Of a stretch of DNA of 64,000 nucleotides, positions 25,129 to 33,026 are shown one piece after another (the first letter of the stretch is position 1; every line of letters begins with the position of its first letter). The position numbers were made by a program, and so were the translations under genes. The stretch is from Acidobacteriota bacterium. GTDB lineage: Bacteria > Acidobacteriota > Blastocatellia > Pyrinomonadales > Pyrinomonadaceae. The notes under the pieces were generated by a model. It saw only the letters and a list, made by a program, of their open reading frames with translations, searched no databases and was not told the origin of the DNA. The DNA is taken from NCBI GenBank assembly GCA_018269075.1, contig JAFDVJ010000066.1:1-64000 (forward strand), read 5' to 3'.

Positions 25129-25153
25129 ATTGACATCCGATTCTGATAACGAT

Positions 25154-25891
25154 ATGAAACAATACGAAGCAGTAATCACAACGCTTGAAAGACTCGGTGG
25201 AATTGCGACGCTTGGACAGTTGAATCAGGAAGTTTTCAAAATCGAAGATTGCCAATGGAAAACCAAAACACCTTTTGCCAGTATTCGCCGCATCGTTCAA
25301 CAAAATACCGATATATACAAAATCAAGCCGGGGCTTTACGGCTTAAAAAGTCATAAAAAACAAAATGAGGCCCAAGGCATTTTTGAAGAACATTCAGGAA
25401 ATAAGAATTCGAAGGAAAGCGTTGAATTTAATCATTCCTATTATCAAGGCCTGATAATAACCATCGGTAATTTGCGCAAGTTCGATACTTATTTGCCCAA
25501 TCAGGATAAAAACAAATTATTTCTTTCAGAAAAACTTGGCGAATTATCCTCATTGGATCATATTCCCGACTTTTCCTATAAATATCTCGTTCAAAGAAGC
25601 TCAACAATTGATGTCATCTGGTTTAACGAACGTAAAATGCCACATTCGTTTTTCGAGGTCGAACATTCGACGGATATTCAAAATTCACTTCTTAAATTTA
25701 TCGATTTGCAGGATTTTTATTCGCGGATGTTTATTGTCGCCGATCAGAAACGTAAAAAAGAATTCGAAACGAAAATGAGTTTTACGGCTTTGAAAGAAAT
25801 CAAAAACAGAGTCGAATTTCTTGATTATGGCGGTTTAACCAGACAATATGAGCAGGCCATCGAATCCTTGAGTTTTCCTGTCCAAATCTGA
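25154..25891 (+). CDS. AT-rich winged-helix protein with a possible PD-(D/E)XK-like core
   Basis: 245 residues. The N-terminal ~65 residues (MKQYEAVITTLERLGGIATLGQLNQEV...FASIRRIVQQNTDIYKIKPGLYGL) look like a winged-helix module of the HARE-HTH kind found in restriction and chromatin proteins. The C-terminal half contains SSTIDVIWFNERKMPHSFFEVEHSTDIQNSLLKFIDL, in which D-x-I-W ... F-E-V-E resembles a PD-(D/E)XK nuclease core with Glu replacing the usual Lys. Codon use is strikingly AT-rich compared with its neighbours, pointing to transfer. Start ATG 25154; the frame is open from 25130. No methylase partner is seen. The functional guess is weak; the AT-rich island observation is firm. Confidence 0.72.
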   Translation: MKQYEAVITTLERLGGIATLGQLNQEVFKIEDCQWKTKTPFASIRRIVQQNTDIYKIKPGLYGLKSHKKQNEAQGIFEEHSGNKNSKESVEFNHSYYQGLIITIGNLRKFDTYLPNQDKNKLFLSEKLGELSSLDHIPDFSYKYLVQRSSTIDVIWFNERKMPHSFFEVEHSTDIQNSLLKFIDLQDFYSRMFIVADQKRKKEFETKMSFTALKEIKNRVEFLDYGGLTRQYEQAIESLSFPVQI

Positions 25892-25950
25892 CAATGACGA
25901 AAATCAAATATGAATGAGAATGATTCGGTGTTAATATTCTGGCGGGTTTT

Positions 25951-26571
25951 ATGAGCGAAAACGAGCTGATCGAGCTGATCGAGCAAAATCTCGAAAATTC
26001 GCCGATGATCGATACCGAAACGGGAATCGCGGCGGTTAAGGAATTGGCGAAGATCGCGGAAAAAGAAAAAATCGAATGGGCGCTGGCGGGCGGAATTGCG
26101 ATGCATCTTTACGGCAGCCCGCGTCTGACCAAAGATGTCGATGTGGTTTCGCTGAAAAGACTTCCGCTCGAGAAAGTGAGGCCGCTCGGATTCGGCGGAG
26201 ACTCCTACGAAGTCGCGGTCGGAAAGAAAAAGATCAATGTCGACTGGATCGTTCGCGAAGACAATTACCGCGATTATTATGTGCAGGCCTTGAAAGATGC
26301 GGCCGAGCTCAAAAACGGTTTGCGGGTCATTACGACCGAATGGCTGGCGATTTTGAAATACATCGCCGGCCGCGACAAGGATCTGGACGATATCGTTTTT
26401 TTGCTGAGAAAAAAGAATTTCGTCGAGCGCGATTTGATTCGCCAAAACGTCGTCAAAACGAAGAACGAGGATGTTTGGTTCGCGATGCTGCCCGGTTGGC
26501 AGCGGCTTTTCGCTCTGGCCGACAGCGCAGTCGCCGAACGCGACAAATATTATCTCGATCCGATGCGCTGA
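25951..26571 (+). CDS. nucleotidyltransferase-fold protein (AbiEii/DUF1814-like)
   Basis: 206 residues. The nucleotidyltransferase signature WALAGGIAMHLYGSPRLTKDVDVVSL (~46-71) contains the GG and the D-x-D metal motif, followed by the NVDWIVREDNY strand (~98-108), with the third carboxylate in NVD. LRVITTEWLAILKYIAGRDKDLDDIVFLLRKK matches the helical half typical of DUF1814/AbiEii toxins ('..LA.Kl.A.r.kD..Di..Ll'). Such proteins act as toxins with AbiEi-type antitoxins or as stand-alone enzymes. The preceding AT-rich winged-helix gene could be a partner, but the 59-base gap and lack of family recognition leave that open. Confidence 0.8.
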   Translation: MSENELIELIEQNLENSPMIDTETGIAAVKELAKIAEKEKIEWALAGGIAMHLYGSPRLTKDVDVVSLKRLPLEKVRPLGFGGDSYEVAVGKKKINVDWIVREDNYRDYYVQALKDAAELKNGLRVITTEWLAILKYIAGRDKDLDDIVFLLRKKNFVERDLIRQNVVKTKNEDVWFAMLPGWQRLFALADSAVAERDKYYLDPMR

Positions 26572-26619
26572 TTCGAGTCAAAACCTGCCGGAAAAGGACC
26601 GGCGACGATTTCTTTCGAA

Positions 26620-26700
26620 CTCTGCGTCTCTGCGGGAAAACGGGGCTTCACTTTGGTATTTTTCAGAGTGAATCCCGGCGTTTCCCGCAGAGACGCAGAG
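26620..26700. repeat. GCAGAGACG / CGTCTCTGC hairpin between convergent genes
   Basis: CTCTGCGTCTCTGCGGGAAAACG (26620-26642) faces CGTTTCCCGCAGAGACGCAGAG (26679-26700), one base off perfect; GGGCTTCACT/AGTGAATCCC extends the stem inward. Another short-unit hairpin placed between two convergent genes. Confidence 0.9.
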
Positions 26701-26751
26701 GCGCAGAGGAGAATTTCGGGATCGTCTGCGCAAAAGCGCTGTCCGTCAAAT

Positions 26752-27138
26752 TCAATCCGTCACCGGCTCCCACGTCTGGCCGTTCAAAATCCACGTCTGA
26801 CCGGTCTGGTTGTTGATCAGAAAGATGTTGTAGCCGTGGTCGTAGATCTGGTAGACCGGCGTCAGCGTGCCGGCCGCCGCCGGAAGACCGCCGCGCACGA
26901 CAAAGATTCTCCATTTCCGGCCGCCCTGCGAAAACAAACCGCCTTCGGTCGTGTAATAAAAGCTGCGGCCCGTGTAGCGGTCGAGCCGGATGCTCGTCGA
27001 ACCCGTCAAAATCAGCTCGAAACGCGCCGTGTCGGGAAGCAGCGCGCGTTTTTCGTTGTTCGGAGCGGGCGGACTGGTCTGGCCGAAAGCGGCGAGGCCC
27101 GCGAGCGAAACGAGCGCGAGGGCCAAAAACATCTTCAT
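26752..27138 (-). CDS. small secreted protein, unknown function
   Basis: 128 residues. Residues 1-20 are a clear signal peptide (MKMFLALALVSLAGLAAFGQ). The mature part has an aromatic, repeat-like beta pattern (RYTGRSFYYTTEGG, VYQIYDHGYNIFLINNQTGQTWILNGQTWEPV). No family recognised. A good ribosome site (GGAGAAAC) precedes the ATG. Confidence 0.78.
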   Translation of the reverse strand: MKMFLALALVSLAGLAAFGQTSPPAPNNEKRALLPDTARFELILTGSTSIRLDRYTGRSFYYTTEGGLFSQGGRKWRIFVVRGGLPAAAGTLTPVYQIYDHGYNIFLINNQTGQTWILNGQTWEPVTD

Positions 27139-27245
27139 AAAGTTTCTCCTTCGTTTGGTTTAGAGTAAAATTGCGGATTGCCGGGGCAAACTGTTCGGTT
27201 TCACGCCGGCCGGCCGGATTGGTTGCAAAATCTGCCGGTCGAACG

Positions 27246-27890
27246 ATGGATTTTTTAACGAAAACGATGGACGAAACCTCGCGGATCAGGATCGAAGCGC
27301 GCGCCGAATGCTGGGGCGACGAGGACGTGCCGTGGCCGGTCGTCGGCGGCTGTAATTTTTTCGTCCGGCTCGACGGCGCGATCGCGGCCGCCGAAATCGG
27401 TTCGGTGATGATGATGATGATGCCTCCGGGCAGCGACGAGCCGGCCGGCCGGAGCGCTCGCGGTTTGCTGCGCGCCTTTCTCGAAGCCGACGGTTTGATC
27501 CTGCCGGGCGGGCTGTTTTTTCTCGAAAAAGGCGAGCCGCGATTCCAGCCGGGCTGCTGCTGCGGGCTCGAAGACTGGCGCGACTGGTTCGGCGTCGCGG
27601 AGGGCGCAACCGACATCTGGACGGGCCACGATCCGTTTTCGCTCGTCGAGCTCGACGGCGAAACCGTCAAAATCTGGGGCGATCGCGAACGGCGAAACGA
27701 GGACCCGCCGTTCGAGATTTCGGTCACGAATCTGCTCGAACAGCTCGCCGTCGTCGAGCGCGATCTGCGGGATTTTCTCGGGCGGCTCGGGGAATGGCTG
27801 CAAACGGTCGCGCCGGAGCTCGAAATCCCGGTGCTCCGGCGGGTCGCGGAAGCTCTGGAGCTCGACGCCCGCCCGCCGATCATCGAATGA
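27246..27890 (+). CDS. uncharacterised cytosolic protein
   Basis: 214 residues, acidic, no signal peptide or membrane segment. Recognisable features: a run of five Met encoded by ATGATGATGATGATG (27408-27422), a CCCG cluster (FQPGCCCGLEDWRDWFG), and SLVELDGETVKIWGDRERR followed by a C-terminal helix. The last 30 residues (APELEIPVLRRVAEALELDARPPIIE) may be an amphipathic helix. The composition matches neighbouring real genes, and the frame is long for a spurious ORF, but no homologue is recognised. Start 27246 is preferred; MDETSRIRIE at 27267 is possible. Confidence 0.65.
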   Translation: MDFLTKTMDETSRIRIEARAECWGDEDVPWPVVGGCNFFVRLDGAIAAAEIGSVMMMMMPPGSDEPAGRSARGLLRAFLEADGLILPGGLFFLEKGEPRFQPGCCCGLEDWRDWFGVAEGATDIWTGHDPFSLVELDGETVKIWGDRERRNEDPPFEISVTNLLEQLAVVERDLRDFLGRLGEWLQTVAPELEIPVLRRVAEALELDARPPIIE

Positions 27891-28364
27891 AACGGTTCGG
27901 CCGCGCCGCTTTCGGCCGAAAAATAACTGTTTCTTTTTTTTTCGGGATGTGCTATTAATATTCGAAATCAAACGACGGATTCGCGAAAAAATCTTCCGAT
28001 AAACGGAACGGTTCAAACAGTACGGGTCCTTTTCTTTTCATAAATCCGGCGAGACTGTATTAATACGCCGGTTCCGGACAAACCGCGGCGGCCGAAATGA
28101 TCCCGCATTTCCTTCGCCGGTCGGGTTCCATCCTCGCCGCCGAAAATTCGATTTGCGGAAAAACCTCTACAAAACGGCGCTCGAAAAAGAAGCGATTTAA
28201 TGACTGCTCCCTGCTTTAACGAACGAACGAGGGGAATGATCGGGATCGGAGACGTGGGTATGAAGCGTGTTTTGAAATTCTTAATCTTTCTGACGAGGCT
28301 CGGCCCGATCGTCGACAATCTGAATTGAAACATTTTTTAGGCTGAAAATCGGAGACAGGGAAAT
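27891..28364. other. intergenic region, nothing recognised
   Basis: 474 bases with lower GC and no tandem array, hairpin family or plausible gene. A 106-codon minus-strand ORF (28013-28333) has no ribosome site and biased Arg/Ile content and is not called. It probably holds the promoter of the secreted-protein gene at 28365. Confidence 0.55.
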
Positions 28365-29039
28365 ATGAAACAAATTGTGAAGATGCTTTTCGGCGCGATG
28401 ATCTTAGGCGGTCTCGCGGCGCTGGCCGGGTTCGGACAAACGGCGACCGCGTTTGAATTCAAAAACGCGGAAAGAAACCCGTTCGGCTATCTTCTGAGCG
28501 GCGAACTTTACATCACCGTCGGCGGCAGGGAAGTCCGCGTCACGGATCAGGCGGTCGAGGCCTGGATCGTCGACGGCGGCCGGTCGGTCGTCTATTCGGC
28601 CCGCGACGGCGCGGGTTTCGGCGACAGCCGCGGGCAGTCGCTGCGGATCTACGACGTCGCCGGCGGCCAGACGCTCAAGATTATGGCCGAACGGGCCGAA
28701 GTCAACGGGCTCTCGGAAGTCCGGCTCAGCGACGGCGCGCTGGCGCTGCTGGTCCGGCTCAGCGACGGCGGGAGCGGCGAGCCTTACGCGGCGGTCGTCG
28801 ATCCGCTCCGCGGACAGGTTTACCGGCAGCGCAGCGCCGAGTTTTCGGAGATCAGGGGCGACACGGCGAAGGTCGTCCATTACGGGAAGGCCGACTGGGA
28901 TGATCTCTTTCAGGCCCGCGTCGAAAAGGACAAGGCCAACAAAACGGCCGTTCCGATGAAGGTCAAGGCGAAGATCGCGCGGACCGAAACGCTCGATCTG
29001 AAAAAAATGCTCAAACTGAAGGTCATCACGGTCAAATAG
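28365..29039 (+). CDS. secreted protein, unknown function
   Basis: 224 residues with a signal peptide (residues 1-~25, ending in GFGQ). The mature part alternates short strands (GELYITVGGREVRVTDQAVEAWIVDGGRSVVYSARDGAG..., SLRIYDVAGGQTLKIM), as in a beta-propeller or sandwich, and ends in a lysine-rich tail (KVKAKIARTETLDLKKMLKLKV). No family recognised. A second secreted gene follows 32 bases downstream with its own AGGAG site, so they likely share a transcript. Confidence 0.78.
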   Translation: MKQIVKMLFGAMILGGLAALAGFGQTATAFEFKNAERNPFGYLLSGELYITVGGREVRVTDQAVEAWIVDGGRSVVYSARDGAGFGDSRGQSLRIYDVAGGQTLKIMAERAEVNGLSEVRLSDGALALLVRLSDGGSGEPYAAVVDPLRGQVYRQRSAEFSEIRGDTAKVVHYGKADWDDLFQARVEKDKANKTAVPMKVKAKIARTETLDLKKMLKLKVITVK

Positions 29040-29071
29040 CGGCTTCGGCGGCCGAAAATAAGGAGACGTTT

Positions 29072-29890
29072 ATGGGAAAAATACTGTTTCGATTGTCGTT
29101 TGTTCTGGGAATTTCGGCACTGTCGGTTCTGACGGCCGGCGGCCAGACGGCGGTTTGTAAAAAAACGGCCGCCGCCGCTTTTCGGCCGCTTCCGCGGATC
29201 GAATATCAATGTCCGCAGGGAATCGGCGACAGCGACGAGGCGCTGCTCGAAGACCCGGGCCGCCGGAAATCGCTCGGCCTGATCGCGGACGCGCTCGGCA
29301 AGCTCGTCTTTCCGGATTGGTGGAGCGTCCCGGCCGCGGATCTGAACGCCTGCGCGCCGACCGAAAAAAACGCCGACGGCGACGAGGCGAAAAAGACCGA
29401 ATTATTGGGAAATTCCGAGCTCAGAATCGTCAAATTTCCCGATCCGTGCTATCGCCCGCACGAGAACGGCGGCGCTCTTTTCCTGCTTTACCGGAAGGGC
29501 GGAAAGGTTATCGCGAGCCCGCTGGCCGACGGACTCTTTTCGACGCGCGACCCCGACATTTCGGCCGCTTTCGCGGTTCAGGGCGGCGAAAAGATCATCG
29601 AGATCGGGTTTTCGGACAGCGCCTTTAACCAGCCCGTATTGATCAGGCGCTATTTCGCGATCGATCCGAAAACCGGCCGGGCCGGGCCGAAAAATCTGTT
29701 CGCCGGGGACAAAAAGCCGACCAACGAAATCGTCTCGATGGCCGGCCTCGGCGACACGGGCGGCGCGAAACCGCTGCAGGTCTTCAAAAACGGCCGGCTC
29801 GCGAGCTCTTTCTACGTGCTCGACGACAAATCCGGCAGCGGCCGGCTCGTCCGGCGGACGCTTCGCTGGAACGGAAAGATCTACCGCTAA
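29072..29890 (+). CDS. secreted protein, unknown function
   Basis: 272 residues, signal peptide 1-~26 (VLTAGGQ). Contains four cysteines (AVCKK, YQCPQG, NACAPTE, PDPCYRPH) that could form disulfides, a 'GDSDEALLEDPGRRKSLGLIADALGKL' helix and beta-rich sequence with ILIRRYFAIDPKTG. AGGAG precedes the ATG. No family recognised; co-oriented with and close to the preceding secreted gene. Confidence 0.78.
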   Translation: MGKILFRLSFVLGISALSVLTAGGQTAVCKKTAAAAFRPLPRIEYQCPQGIGDSDEALLEDPGRRKSLGLIADALGKLVFPDWWSVPAADLNACAPTEKNADGDEAKKTELLGNSELRIVKFPDPCYRPHENGGALFLLYRKGGKVIASPLADGLFSTRDPDISAAFAVQGGEKIIEIGFSDSAFNQPVLIRRYFAIDPKTGRAGPKNLFAGDKKPTNEIVSMAGLGDTGGAKPLQVFKNGRLASSFYVLDDKSGSGRLVRRTLRWNGKIYR

Positions 29891-30012
29891 TCGCGCCTTC
29901 GCCGGCAAAAATCCGCCGGCCCTGCGTTGCGCGAAGTCGCCCGTTCCTGATAAAAATTAAGTCGGCGGAGAAAACTCTTCGCCGATTATTATTTCGACGA
30001 GGAAGAAAATTG

Positions 30013-30465
30013 ATGAATATCGGTGACGAAGCACCGGATTTTACGTTGAAGGATTCGAACGGCGAGGCGTGGAGCCTCGGCGCGCGGCGCGGGCAGACGG
30101 TCGTTTTACTGTTTTATCCCGGCGACGACACGCCGGTCTGCACGGCGCAGCTCTGCTCGGTGCGCGACAACTGGTCGGATTATCAGGCGACCGGCGCCGA
30201 AGTCGTCGGCATCTCGACCGATTCCGAATCGTCGCACCGCGCGTTTACCGACAAATACAGCCTGACGCTCAATCTGCTGGCGGACGTGGACGGCGACGTT
30301 TCGCAGAAATACGGGATGAAATCGTGGCTGCCGGGCCGCTCGGCGCGCGGCGTCGTGGTGATCGATAAAAACGGCAAGATCGCCTATCATAAAGTCCAGG
30401 CTCTGAGCCTGTTCCGGCCGAAGGACGATGAGATTCTCGAAGCCATAAAAAGTCTTGAGTCTTGA
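30013..30465 (+). CDS. bcp: peroxiredoxin, PrxQ/BCP type
   Basis: A 150-residue thioredoxin-fold peroxidase that reduces H2O2 and organic hydroperoxides. The peroxidatic Cys43 and resolving Cys48 lie in PGDDTPVCTAQLCSVRD: the C-x4-C spacing of the alpha2-type PrxQ group. VVGISTDSESSHRAFTDKYSL and GVVVIDKNGKIAYHKVQ are the usual later strands. The last four codons and the stop (S-L-E-S-TGA) are supplied by a GAGTCTT tandem array (30451-30482), so the natural C-terminus may have been overwritten. ATG 30013 is preferred to the TTG one codon earlier. Confidence 0.93.
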   Translation: MNIGDEAPDFTLKDSNGEAWSLGARRGQTVVLLFYPGDDTPVCTAQLCSVRDNWSDYQATGAEVVGISTDSESSHRAFTDKYSLTLNLLADVDGDVSQKYGMKSWLPGRSARGVVVIDKNGKIAYHKVQALSLFRPKDDEILEAIKSLES

Positions 30466-30546
30466 GTCTTGAGTCTTGAGTCCGATGTCGAAGTTCGAAG
30501 CTTGTAAACACGAAGACTTAAGACTCAAGACTTAAGACTCAAGACT
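30451..30546. repeat. GAGTCTT heptamer hairpin entering the peroxiredoxin gene
   Basis: AGTCTTGAGTCTTGAGTC units (30451-30482) face GACTTAAGACTCAAGACT units (30514-30546). The core AAGTTCGAAGCTTG is partly palindromic. The left arm overlaps the last five codons of the peroxiredoxin gene. Confidence 0.92.
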
Positions 30547-30583
30547 AAAAAGCCGGAGCACTAAAAATAAGGAGGAGAAAAAT

Positions 30584-31060
30584 ATGCCGTTTGTGGTTGA
30601 TGTCAGCAAGGTTCAGTTAAACGTCGAGGGGGCTTATAAAAACGGGAAGGGAAACACCGAATGCGTCGTTTTCGTGCAGCAGGCGCCGCTCGTCGGCGGC
30701 GGCAGCGTGCCGGGAACATCGCTCTGGAAAAAGGGAAAATACGTCAAGGACGCCAAAGCCGGCGAGATCGCCAAAGGGACCGTCATCGCGACCTTCGACG
30801 ACAACGGGAATTATCCGGCCGACCAGCGCCACGCGGCCGTTTACATCTCGCAGGACGACAACGGGATCACGGTCTACGACCAGTGGAACTCGCAGAAAAA
30901 AGTCCTCCAGCGGGTTCTCCGCTACACCGAAAGCACGACGCGCAGCGTCAACAACGGGAATTTCTTCTGGGTCGTCGAGACGGCCGCGACCGTCGCCAAC
31001 GCGATGACCGAGCCCGAGCATCAAAAAATGTTCTGCGGCCCCTACGGCCCGTCCGAGTAA
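30584..31060 (+). CDS. BPSL0067-family NlpC/P60-like amidase
   Basis: 158 residues, no signal peptide. It matches the BPSL0067 family: NTECVVFVQQ (Cys27), GTVIATFDDNGNYPADQRHAAVYISQDDNGITVYDQW (His83, Asp99). Cys-His-Asp in this order is the NlpC/P60 papain-like triad; relatives include type VI secretion amidase effectors that cut peptidoglycan. The TxLWKKGKYVKDAKAGEIAKGT segment is also typical. GGAGGAG precedes the ATG. No immunity gene or secretion gene is seen next to it, so 'effector' is only a possibility. Confidence 0.85.
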   Translation: MPFVVDVSKVQLNVEGAYKNGKGNTECVVFVQQAPLVGGGSVPGTSLWKKGKYVKDAKAGEIAKGTVIATFDDNGNYPADQRHAAVYISQDDNGITVYDQWNSQKKVLQRVLRYTESTTRSVNNGNFFWVVETAATVANAMTEPEHQKMFCGPYGPSE

Positions 31061-31090
31061 TCGGTTCGGAGAAATGGTATAATCGGGTAA

Positions 31091-31125
31091 AGAGTCGAGA
31101 GTCGAGAGTCGAGAGTCGAGAGTCG
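31091..31125. repeat. GAGTCGA heptamer array (unpaired)
   Basis: Five GAGAGTC units upstream of the YggX-like gene, without a full complementary arm. The same unit is found at 9177-9252. Confidence 0.85.
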
Positions 31126-31182
31126 GAAAACGAGGGCTCGAGATTCAGGACACGAGTCTCAGCCAAGGAGAAGCTTTACGTA

Positions 31183-31479
31183 ATGGGTTTATTTTCAGGT
31201 GACAAATTCGAATGCGGGCGCTGCGGGCGCAAGGGCGAGCAGATGGCGTTCGCGCCGTTTCCGAACGAGCTGGGCGCGCGCGTTTACAACGAGATCTGCC
31301 AGTCGTGCTGGAAGGAATGGCTGCAGAAGCAGAACCAGCTCATCAATCATTTCGGGCTCGACGTTTCGAACCCGGATTCGCACGATTTTCTGTTCGACAA
31401 CTTAAAGATCTTTCTCTTCAACGAGGGCGTCCAACTGGCGCAGATCGACACGTCGAAGGAAGGCTCGGTCGAATGGTAA
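31183..31479 (+). CDS. YggX-like protein with an added zinc-ribbon (Fe2+-trafficking family)
   Basis: 98 residues. The core (CGRKGEQMAFAPFPNELGARVYNEICQSCWKEWLQKQNQLINHFGLDVSNPDSHDFLFDNLKIFLF) matches the YggX 'oxidative damage protection' family, including C..W..W..Q...IN..., and the fLf end. Unlike enteric YggX (one key Cys), it carries two CxxC pairs: C11-C14 and C39-C42. These suggest a bound Zn2+ or Fe ion. Role by family: protecting Fe-S clusters and binding labile iron. It stands after the amidase gene and before a zinc-ribbon membrane protein. Confidence 0.78.
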   Translation: MGLFSGDKFECGRCGRKGEQMAFAPFPNELGARVYNEICQSCWKEWLQKQNQLINHFGLDVSNPDSHDFLFDNLKIFLFNEGVQLAQIDTSKEGSVEW

Positions 31480-31485
31480 CAATAT

Positions 31486-31584
31486 TAGTTTGGGAAGTTT
31501 GGGAAGTTTAGGAAGTTTTGGAAGTAAGGGAAGAAATCAACCAACTTCCCAAACTTCCCAAACTTCCCAAACTTCCCAAACTTT
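31486..31584. repeat. GAAGTTTGG 9-mer hairpin
   Basis: GGAAGTTTGG units (31486-31532) face CCAAACTTCC units (31542-31584), the loop being AAATCAACC. The same unit occurs unpaired at 37378-37437 and 47213-47245 and nested within the 39409-39541 element. Confidence 0.93.
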
Positions 31585-31593
31585 AGAAAGCCT

Positions 31594-32580
31594 ATGTGGG
31601 AATGCGGTAATTGCAGGGAACAGCTGGCCGATAAATACCGGCATTGCTGGAATTGCGGAAAACCGCGGCCCGACGGGGAAGAGACGGCCGCGCCGGTTTC
31701 GTTCGGAAAGCTGAAGCTCGACCGCGCCGGGATCGAAAAGGCTCCCGCCGCGGTCGAAGCGCCGTCCCCGAAAACCGAAATTCCGCCCGCCGCCGAAATT
31801 CCGCCCGCCGCCGAAACGACCGGTGAAGAGACCAGCGCGCCGGCCGAAATTGCGCCGTTCGGGAGCGCATTTTACCGCGAGGAAAAGCCGCCGTCGAAGC
31901 TCGGCGCGGTCGTCTTTCCGGTGTTATGGCTCGCGGCGGTCGCAGCGACGGCCGTTTTTTCCTATTATTCGTATCGGAAAACCGCGGATTTCGAGAACCG
32001 GCTCGCCGCCGAGCAGGCGAATCTGAGCGGGCCGGCGAAACAGTTCGAGTTCGCGCCGAACGCGCCGCGCGCGAAAAACGCGGCGATCAAAGCGAAGGTG
32101 CTGCCGCTCGTCGCCGCGACCCGCGAACTCGACGGTCTGTATAACCGGCTGCCCGACGATTTGCGGCCATTGAACGCGGACGAGGTCAAAACGATTCTCT
32201 GGCTCGACTGCAAACCGCGCGAGGCCGGCCGTTACGAGGAGGACGGCTCGCCCGCCTACCGCGACGTCTGCAACGCCTACCTGGTCGACCGCGAAAGCGC
32301 GAAGATCGTCAAGGTCCAGGATTTTCTCGGCGAGCCGCCGCCGCTCAAAAAACAATGGGCCGGCAATTACGCTTCGGGAAAGGTTTTGCCCGAAGCCTTG
32401 ATCGCCTACATCCGCGAAAACCAGCCGGAAGCCGAACGCGGCCCGATCCGTTTCGCGTCCGACTCGCCGGATCATCACATCTGGTTCAAATCCGAAACGC
32501 TCTATTCGACGATCGTCCTCGCGCTGCTCGGCGCGGTCGGCCTCGGCTGGCTCGTTTTCCGGATCAAATCGCTGTTTTGA
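31594..32580 (+). CDS. zinc-ribbon membrane protein, unknown function
   Basis: 328 residues. N-terminal zinc ribbon CGNCREQ...CWNCGKPRP (residues ~4-24), a Pro/Glu/Ala-rich linker with the doubled IPPAAE motif (~60-75), one membrane helix (~107-125), a soluble extracytoplasmic region (~126-300), and a C-terminal membrane helix (~305-323). The soluble part has Cys-containing segments (LDCKPREAGRYEEDG, YRDVCNAYLVD) that may form a disulfide. No family recognised beyond the zinc-ribbon. Confidence 0.78.
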   Translation: MWECGNCREQLADKYRHCWNCGKPRPDGEETAAPVSFGKLKLDRAGIEKAPAAVEAPSPKTEIPPAAEIPPAAETTGEETSAPAEIAPFGSAFYREEKPPSKLGAVVFPVLWLAAVAATAVFSYYSYRKTADFENRLAAEQANLSGPAKQFEFAPNAPRAKNAAIKAKVLPLVAATRELDGLYNRLPDDLRPLNADEVKTILWLDCKPREAGRYEEDGSPAYRDVCNAYLVDRESAKIVKVQDFLGEPPPLKKQWAGNYASGKVLPEALIAYIRENQPEAERGPIRFASDSPDHHIWFKSETLYSTIVLALLGAVGLGWLVFRIKSLF

Positions 32581-33026
32581 TCTTTGGTTTTTGGTCTTTG
32601 ACCTTTGATTGTTGGGTAGTGAACCAAAAGTAATGCCGAATCGAAGATCTTCGATCAATTGCCGTTAGCTGATGGTCATTAAAAAAAACGACAAATATTC
32701 CGAACCGAGCCTGTGGAACAGGCGGAAGAATTTAGCTACAGGCGCAAGCCTGTAGACAGGTTCGCCACCATCGATTAAAGCCCCGAAGCGGGCGACAGAA
32801 AACTATGCGGCGCGGCCTCTGTCGCCTGTTCCACAGGCTTTGGAACATTATTGGGGACTGACTACAGGCTTGCGCCTGTAGCTATACTCTGTCGCCTGTT
32901 CCACAGGCTCAATTCGGATTTAATTTTCAAAGACCATCAGTTGGCGGCAATTGATCAACTCTTTACTTTTGGTTCACGACCGATTTTTGAAATCGAAGAC
33001 TAAAGACCAAAGATCAAAGATCAAAG
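32578..33026. repeat. nested palindrome with REP-like core between convergent genes
   Basis: Layers from outside in: AAAGATC/TTTGGTC units (32578-32611 and 32993-33026); GAACCAAAAG (32621-32630) with CTTTTGGTTC; GATCAATTGCCG...GATGGTC (32653-32677) with its near-complement at 32932-32956; GAGCCTGTGGAACAGGC with GCCTGTTCCACAGGCTC; and the REP-like GCTACAGGCGCAAGCCTGTAG (32733-32753) facing its inverse near 32863-32883. No gene. It separates two convergent genes. Confidence 0.9.

Noticed and set aside
28013..28333. 106-codon minus-strand ORF in the 27891-28364 gap
   Set aside because: No ribosome site, no recognisable motif and an Arg/Ile-rich composition unlike the neighbouring genes.
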